8,104 nucleotides of DNA from Candidatus Omnitrophota bacterium (lineage in GTDB: Bacteria > Omnitrophota > Gorgyraeia > S143-82), in assembly GCA_027034965.1 (NCBI GenBank), contig JALVWL010000190.1, positions 1-8,104 on the forward strand, in the 5' to 3' direction. The notes beneath the pieces were generated by a model. It ran no database searches, had not been told where the DNA came from, and saw nothing but the letters and a program-made list of their open reading frames with translations. The position numbers and the translations under genes were made by a program. Numbering within the stretch: the first letter of the stretch is position 1; each line of letters opens with the position of its first letter. Below, in pieces: positions 5,600 to 8,104 of this stretch.

Positions 5600-6709
5600 A
5601 TGGCCAGGATTCTGATTCTCTCAAACCACATAAATCCAGGGGGTATTACCAGCTATATCCTTACCGCCAGGAAGGCGCTTGAGGAAGAGGGCCATAGTGT
5701 CTTTCTTGCCTCCAGTGGGGGGCTTTATTCAGACAACTTTACACATTATTTACTCCCTATTAATGGAAAGAATGCCTTTTCACTTCACAATCTATTGCTT
5801 CATTGCAGACTCAGTGAGTTGGTCTCTCAGGAGAAAATAGATCTGTTATGGGCCCATACGCGTATAACCTCGGTATTATCCGCAATTGTGTCTAGAGAAA
5901 AGGGAATCCCGTACATCACGACGGCCCATGGATTTTATTCACCGAATTTTGGACGAAGGATCTTCAAGTGCCAGGGGGCGATTACAATCGCCGTCTCTTC
6001 TGCGGTAAAGGACTGGCTCGTTGCCAGACTGGAGTATGATAGCAGGCGCATAGAGGTCTTATATAATTGCCTTGATCCCTATGAAATGGAATTATTGAAG
6101 AGAAAGGTCTTGCAGGTGCGGGATATTGCCAGGCAAAATCTTGGCCTACCCGAAGATAAGTTAGTCATTGGTATGCTCTCCAGACTTTCGCCTGTGAAGG
6201 GTTGGGATATTGCTCTAGAGGCAATGAAAAGCGTCGAAGGGGCCTGTCTGCTTTTCTTTACTACCAGTGATGCCCGTTATGATGGGCAGTTAAAGGATTA
6301 TCTAAGAGATCCTGCCTTACAAGGCAAGGTCTTTTGTTATCAGTCTAATGACTTGGATAAGGCATTATTCTGGTCAGCCATTGATCTCTTTTTGATGCCC
6401 TCCCGTCAGGAGGGTTTTGGTCTGGCGGCCCTTGAGGCAATGCAGCTTGGTATACCTGTCTTGGCAACACAAGTAGGGGGCTTACAGGAGGTCGTTAATG
6501 AAGATGTCGGTTTCCTGGTCCCAGAGGGAGATAGTAGTGCGATAACAGGGATTTTGGATATGTTGGTGTTCAATAAGGAATTGTTGGCAGAGAAGAGGAA
6601 GTTGCTCCCTGATTATGTTGAGAAATTTAGTTTCCATAGATTCAGAGAAAGACTGGATGCCTTGATTGGGTCAGTTATTGAACCCAAATTGTGCAATAAT
6701 ATTAACTAA
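5600..6709 (+). CDS. Glycosyltransferase family 4 (GT4) protein
   Basis: This 369-aa enzyme has the two Rossmann-like halves of GT-B fold glycosyltransferases. The N-terminal acceptor half has the loop NPGGITSYI (12-20) and TTAHGFYSP (108-115). The C-terminal nucleotide-sugar half has GMLSRLSPVKGWDIAL (191-206) with the phosphate-binding R195/K200 pair, DLFLMPSRQEGFGLAALEAM with the retaining E-x7-E motif (E271, E279), and GIPVLATQVGGLQEVV (284-299). It likely transfers a sugar from a nucleotide donor during cell-surface polysaccharide or lipopolysaccharide synthesis at the cytoplasmic face; donor and acceptor cannot be told. The start is 3 bp after the zinc-ribbon gene with only a weak ribosome site (GGAAG). 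The last 9 residues, EPKLCNNIN, are encoded by the left end of repeat copy 4 (from 6683), so the natural C-terminus was altered, probably harmlessly as the fold is complete before it. Confidence 0.94.
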   Translation: MARILILSNHINPGGITSYILTARKALEEEGHSVFLASSGGLYSDNFTHYLLPINGKNAFSLHNLLLHCRLSELVSQEKIDLLWAHTRITSVLSAIVSREKGIPYITTAHGFYSPNFGRRIFKCQGAITIAVSSAVKDWLVARLEYDSRRIEVLYNCLDPYEMELLKRKVLQVRDIARQNLGLPEDKLVIGMLSRLSPVKGWDIALEAMKSVEGACLLFFTTSDARYDGQLKDYLRDPALQGKVFCYQSNDLDKALFWSAIDLFLMPSRQEGFGLAALEAMQLGIPVLATQVGGLQEVVNEDVGFLVPEGDSSAITGILDMLVFNKELLAEKRKLLPDYVEKFSFHRFRERLDALIGSVIEPKLCNNIN

Positions 6710-7055
6710 AAACTAAAAACTCAAAACGCAAAACTAAAAACCACAACTCAAGTTTTGAGAATGGAGGAGGAAGAATGAAGCATAAAGGGTTCTTATTTGC
6801 TGGGATATTTTTCTTCCTTAATAAAAAATTTCCTTCATTCTCCATGCTCCCTCCTTCATGCTTGATTATTAAGAAGGGAGAACGGAGAAGGGAGAATGGA
6901 GGCAGTGGATTTTTTGGTTTAAAGAAGCAATGCGAAATGGTGGTTTTATCCTTCATTCTCCATGCTCCATTCTTCATGCTTGATTATTAATAAGAAAAGA
7001 AATGTTTGATTAACCAAACGATAGAAGAAAAAGAAATCCTAATGCATAGTCCAGG
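6683..7055 (+). repeat. MITE-like element, copy 4
   Basis: The left end CCCAAATTGTGCAATAA (6683-6699) lies inside the glycosyltransferase frame. The diverged right end CTAATGCATAGTCCAGG is at 7039-7055. The core from about 6800 to 6980 is almost identical to copy 3 (5 differences counted by eye over about 180 bp), including both pyrimidine blocks and the GGATTTTTTGGTTTAAAG spacer. It lacks the 48-bp left block of copies 1 and 3 and instead goes straight from ATATTAA into the AAAACTAAAAAC units, as in the outer copy 2. After the second pyrimidine block it differs from copy 3 (about 6984-7038), so the right part comes from another variant. Frames on both strands here (6702-6977 minus, 6775-6990 plus) mirror those of copy 3 and are not genes. 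Confidence 0.82.
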
Positions 7056-7082
7056 TTCCAACCCCTAGACGATAAATTTTAT

Positions 7083-7113
7083 TGCTTTTTTATTACCGAG
7101 CGTGTATTATAAT
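7083..7113 (+). promoter_or_regulatory. Likely promoter of tmRNA
   Basis: A perfect -10 box TATAAT lies at 7108-7113, with a poor -35 candidate TTGCTT (7083-7088) at a long 19-bp spacing. A start near 7120 would give a leader of about 35 nt before the mature 5' end at 7156, which RNase P would remove as in other bacteria. The TTGACA at 7146-7151 is too close to the mature end to serve. Confidence 0.5.
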
Positions 7114-7155
7114 ATAAGGTCAAATCTCGTTGATTTTGTTGTACTTTGACAATAT

Positions 7156-7557
7156 GGGGGTGTACGGACTCGACCTATGCGAACGGTGCTCGAGAGGAGC
7201 ATGCCGAGGTTCGGGTGGCCTCGTAAAAAACCCGTAAAATAGGTGCCGATGAAGCACTCATTGCAGAGGCAGAGGCTATTGCCAATGCAGGTGCAATGTC
7301 TATGCCTCTTGTTCCAGCCCTTGCTAGGTAATTAGCAAGGCCTGTTATGCGGGTTTGCTGTTAGGCCTGCATAGCAGACAACCATAACAGCCTCTTAAGG
7401 GAGTTTGCCTTTGTACCTTAAGAGTATGAAAAGGCTAGCTGCAGGCAAGCCTGTTGCCCGGCGTGCCTGTGGTGAAACTCAATAGGGCAACTAAGCATGT
7501 AGGGCCTCTCCTGCATCCGCGATAGGGACCGGGGTTCGATTCCCCGCACCTCCACCA
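7156..7557 (+). ncRNA. ssrA: Transfer-messenger RNA (tmRNA, ssrA)
   Basis: tmRNA rescues stalled ribosomes together with SmpB by acting as alanyl-tRNA and then as a short message. The 5' end GGGGGTG (7156-7162) pairs with CACCTCC (7547-7553), giving the G3-U wobble that marks alanine acceptors, and CCA is encoded (7555-7557). The T-arm is CGGGG-TTCGATT-CCCCG (7530-7546). The 5' sequence GGACTCGAC is characteristic. Pseudoknot 1 is plain: CGAGG (7205-7209) with CCTCG (7219-7223), and CGGGT (7212-7216) with ACCCG (7230-7234). The tag frame follows 10 nt later. A hairpin CCTTGCTA/TAGCAAGG (7319-7340) holds the tag stop in its loop. Three further long-range pairings fit the downstream pseudoknots: CTGTTATG/CATAACAG, CTCTTAAGG/CCTTAAGAG and GTTGCCC/GGGCAAC. 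It is a standard one-piece form, 402 nt. A T7 run follows at about 7566, but without a separate stem. Confidence 0.97.
7245..7331 (+). other. tmRNA proteolysis-tag reading frame (28 codons plus stop)
   Basis: The resume codon is placed at GCC 7245, 10 nt after pseudoknot 1, the spacing seen in well-studied tmRNAs, and preceded by AAAATAGGT, similar to the usual A/U-rich positioning sequence. The frame reads ADEALIAEAE at the start and MSMPLVPALAR at the end, with TAA at 7329-7331. Ten of the 28 residues are alanine. Most bacterial tags are about 8-15 aa and end in LAA or a close variant; this one is long and ends ALAR. The AGG codon is constrained, as its first base pairs in the hairpin around the stop. 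The other two frames are closed or lack an alanine start, so a different tag is unlikely. Confidence 0.8.
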
Positions 7558-7564
7558 ATTTTAC

Positions 7565-7592
7565 TTGTTTTTTTATGGCCCTGTGTTACTAT
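7565..7592 (+). promoter_or_regulatory. Weak candidate promoter for the OmpA-family lipoprotein
   Basis: TTGTTT (7565-7570) and TACTAT (7587-7592) are 16 bp apart, about 38 bp before the start codon. Both boxes depart from consensus, and the T-run in the -35 region may instead belong to tmRNA transcript termination. Listed because no better signal is visible between the two genes. Confidence 0.3.
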
Positions 7593-7617
7593 ATTTGTTC
7601 ACGAAAACCCTATATAT

Positions 7618-7625
7618 AGGAGGGG
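7618..7625 (+). promoter_or_regulatory. Strong Shine-Dalgarno sequence
   Basis: AGGAGGGG is the best ribosome site in the window. It is 6-9 bp upstream of the paired ATG codons at 7630 and 7633 and serves either. Most other genes here have weak sites, so this gene is probably highly translated. Confidence 0.85.
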
Positions 7626-7629
7626 AAAT

Positions 7630-8104
7630 ATGATGAGGTGGTTTTTGGCGTTACTGTTGGGAACTTTCTTTTTTTCTGGTTGTTCGATTGTTATTCAAAA
7701 ACGGCTCTCCTCGGACGTTGAGAAGATATCCGAACTGGAAAGCAAACTCTCAGAGACAGAGAAAGAGGTTCAGATCAAGCAGAGCGAATTAGAAGAGCTC
7801 AAGAAGATAAAGGCCCTTTTAGAGAATCGTTTGAAACAGGAGATAGCCAATAAGGATGTTAGCCTGAATCTCACCAACCGAGGTATTGTCATTACCCTTA
7901 TCTCTGATATCCTCTTCGATTCTGGGAAGGCAGACATCAAACCAGAGGCATATCCTGTCCTGGATAAAGTGGCCTACATATTGACGAACAAGATTGCCGA
8001 CAGGAACATAGGTATAGAAGGCCATACGGATAATCAACCGATCAAATACTCTGGCTGGAAATCGAATTGGGAGCTTTCCCTTGCCAGGGCAGTGAATGTA
8101 CTGC
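7630..8104 (+). CDS. OmpA/MotB-family peptidoglycan-binding lipoprotein (3' end outside window)
   Basis: The visible 158 residues show an N-terminal lipoprotein signal: MMRW, hydrophobic LALLLGTFFF, then the lipobox FSGC with the acylated cysteine at C18. A strongly charged heptad-like segment (about 28-75) should form a coiled coil. The OmpA C-terminal domain starts at about 80: ILFDSGKADIKPEAYPVL (94-111), GIEGHTDNQPI (128-138) with D134, and WELSLARAVNVL (147-158) with R153, the Asp and Arg that hold diaminopimelate of peptidoglycan in this family. The protein should be anchored in the outer membrane and grip the cell wall. The GHTDNxPI form and coiled coil resemble stand-alone MotB/OmpA lipoproteins more than classical Pal. 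About 30-60 residues are missing at the window edge. It lies 72 bp after tmRNA. Confidence 0.93.
   Translation, partial: MMRWFLALLLGTFFFSGCSIVIQKRLSSDVEKISELESKLSETEKEVQIKQSELEELKKIKALLENRLKQEIANKDVSLNLTNRGIVITLISDILFDSGKADIKPEAYPVLDKVAYILTNKIADRNIGIEGHTDNQPIKYSGWKSNWELSLARAVNVL

Noticed and set aside
7146..7151. TTGACA just before the tmRNA 5' end as a -35 box
   Set aside because: It is 5 bp from the mature 5' end, so any start from it would fall inside the RNA; TATAAT at 7108 is better placed.
7819..8037. 72-aa minus-strand frame inside the lipoprotein gene
   Set aside because: It overlaps the conserved OmpA domain coding sequence and has no features of its own.

Overview
The window is 8.1 kb of a bacterial chromosome with moderate GC. 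It probably comes from a Gram-negative (diderm) organism, because the last gene encodes an OmpA/MotB-type peptidoglycan-binding lipoprotein with a lipobox. Everything that looks like a gene lies on the + strand. The sequence alone does not fix the taxon. Short terminal-inverted-repeat elements like those seen here are, from memory, common in uncultured lineages such as anammox Planctomycetota, but this is a weak guess.

Layout: (1) 1-184 is the 3' end of a RelE/ParE-type toxin gene. (2) 204-501 is repeat copy 1. (3) 508-3215 is a compact operon-like run: maf (nucleotide pyrophosphatase, house-cleaning), hisF (cyclase subunit of imidazole glycerol phosphate synthase) and a PIN-PhoH fusion (RNase plus ATPase, PhoH2 type). 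(4) 3217-3531 is a composite repeat in which a 162-bp element sits inside a second copy. (5) 3553-4965 is a strong promoter, an operator-like palindrome and an AAA_14/DUF4143 ATPase. (6) 4997-5360 is a full-length repeat copy. (7) 5372-6709 holds a 74-aa membrane-anchored zinc-ribbon protein and a family 4 glycosyltransferase 3 bp downstream. (8) 6683-7055 is another nearly full-length copy, whose left end supplies the last codons of the glycosyltransferase. (9) 7156-7557 is a complete one-piece tmRNA (ssrA). (10) 7630-8104 is the start of the OmpA-family lipoprotein gene.

The genes are mostly housekeeping and share no single pathway. The most distinctive feature is the repeat family. Its members are about 160-375 bp long, have termini of the type CCCRRATTATGCAATAG / TGCATAATCCGGG, and carry no transposase. 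They occupy four of the gene boundaries, all in the same orientation as the genes. Left ends abut or enter stop codons, and right ends lie 7-22 bp ahead of annotated start codons or promoters. They extend reading frames at both ends and show nested insertion and internal deletion. The second unusual item is the tmRNA, whose predicted tag is long (28 codons), alanine-rich and ends in ALAR instead of the usual LAA-type terminus.
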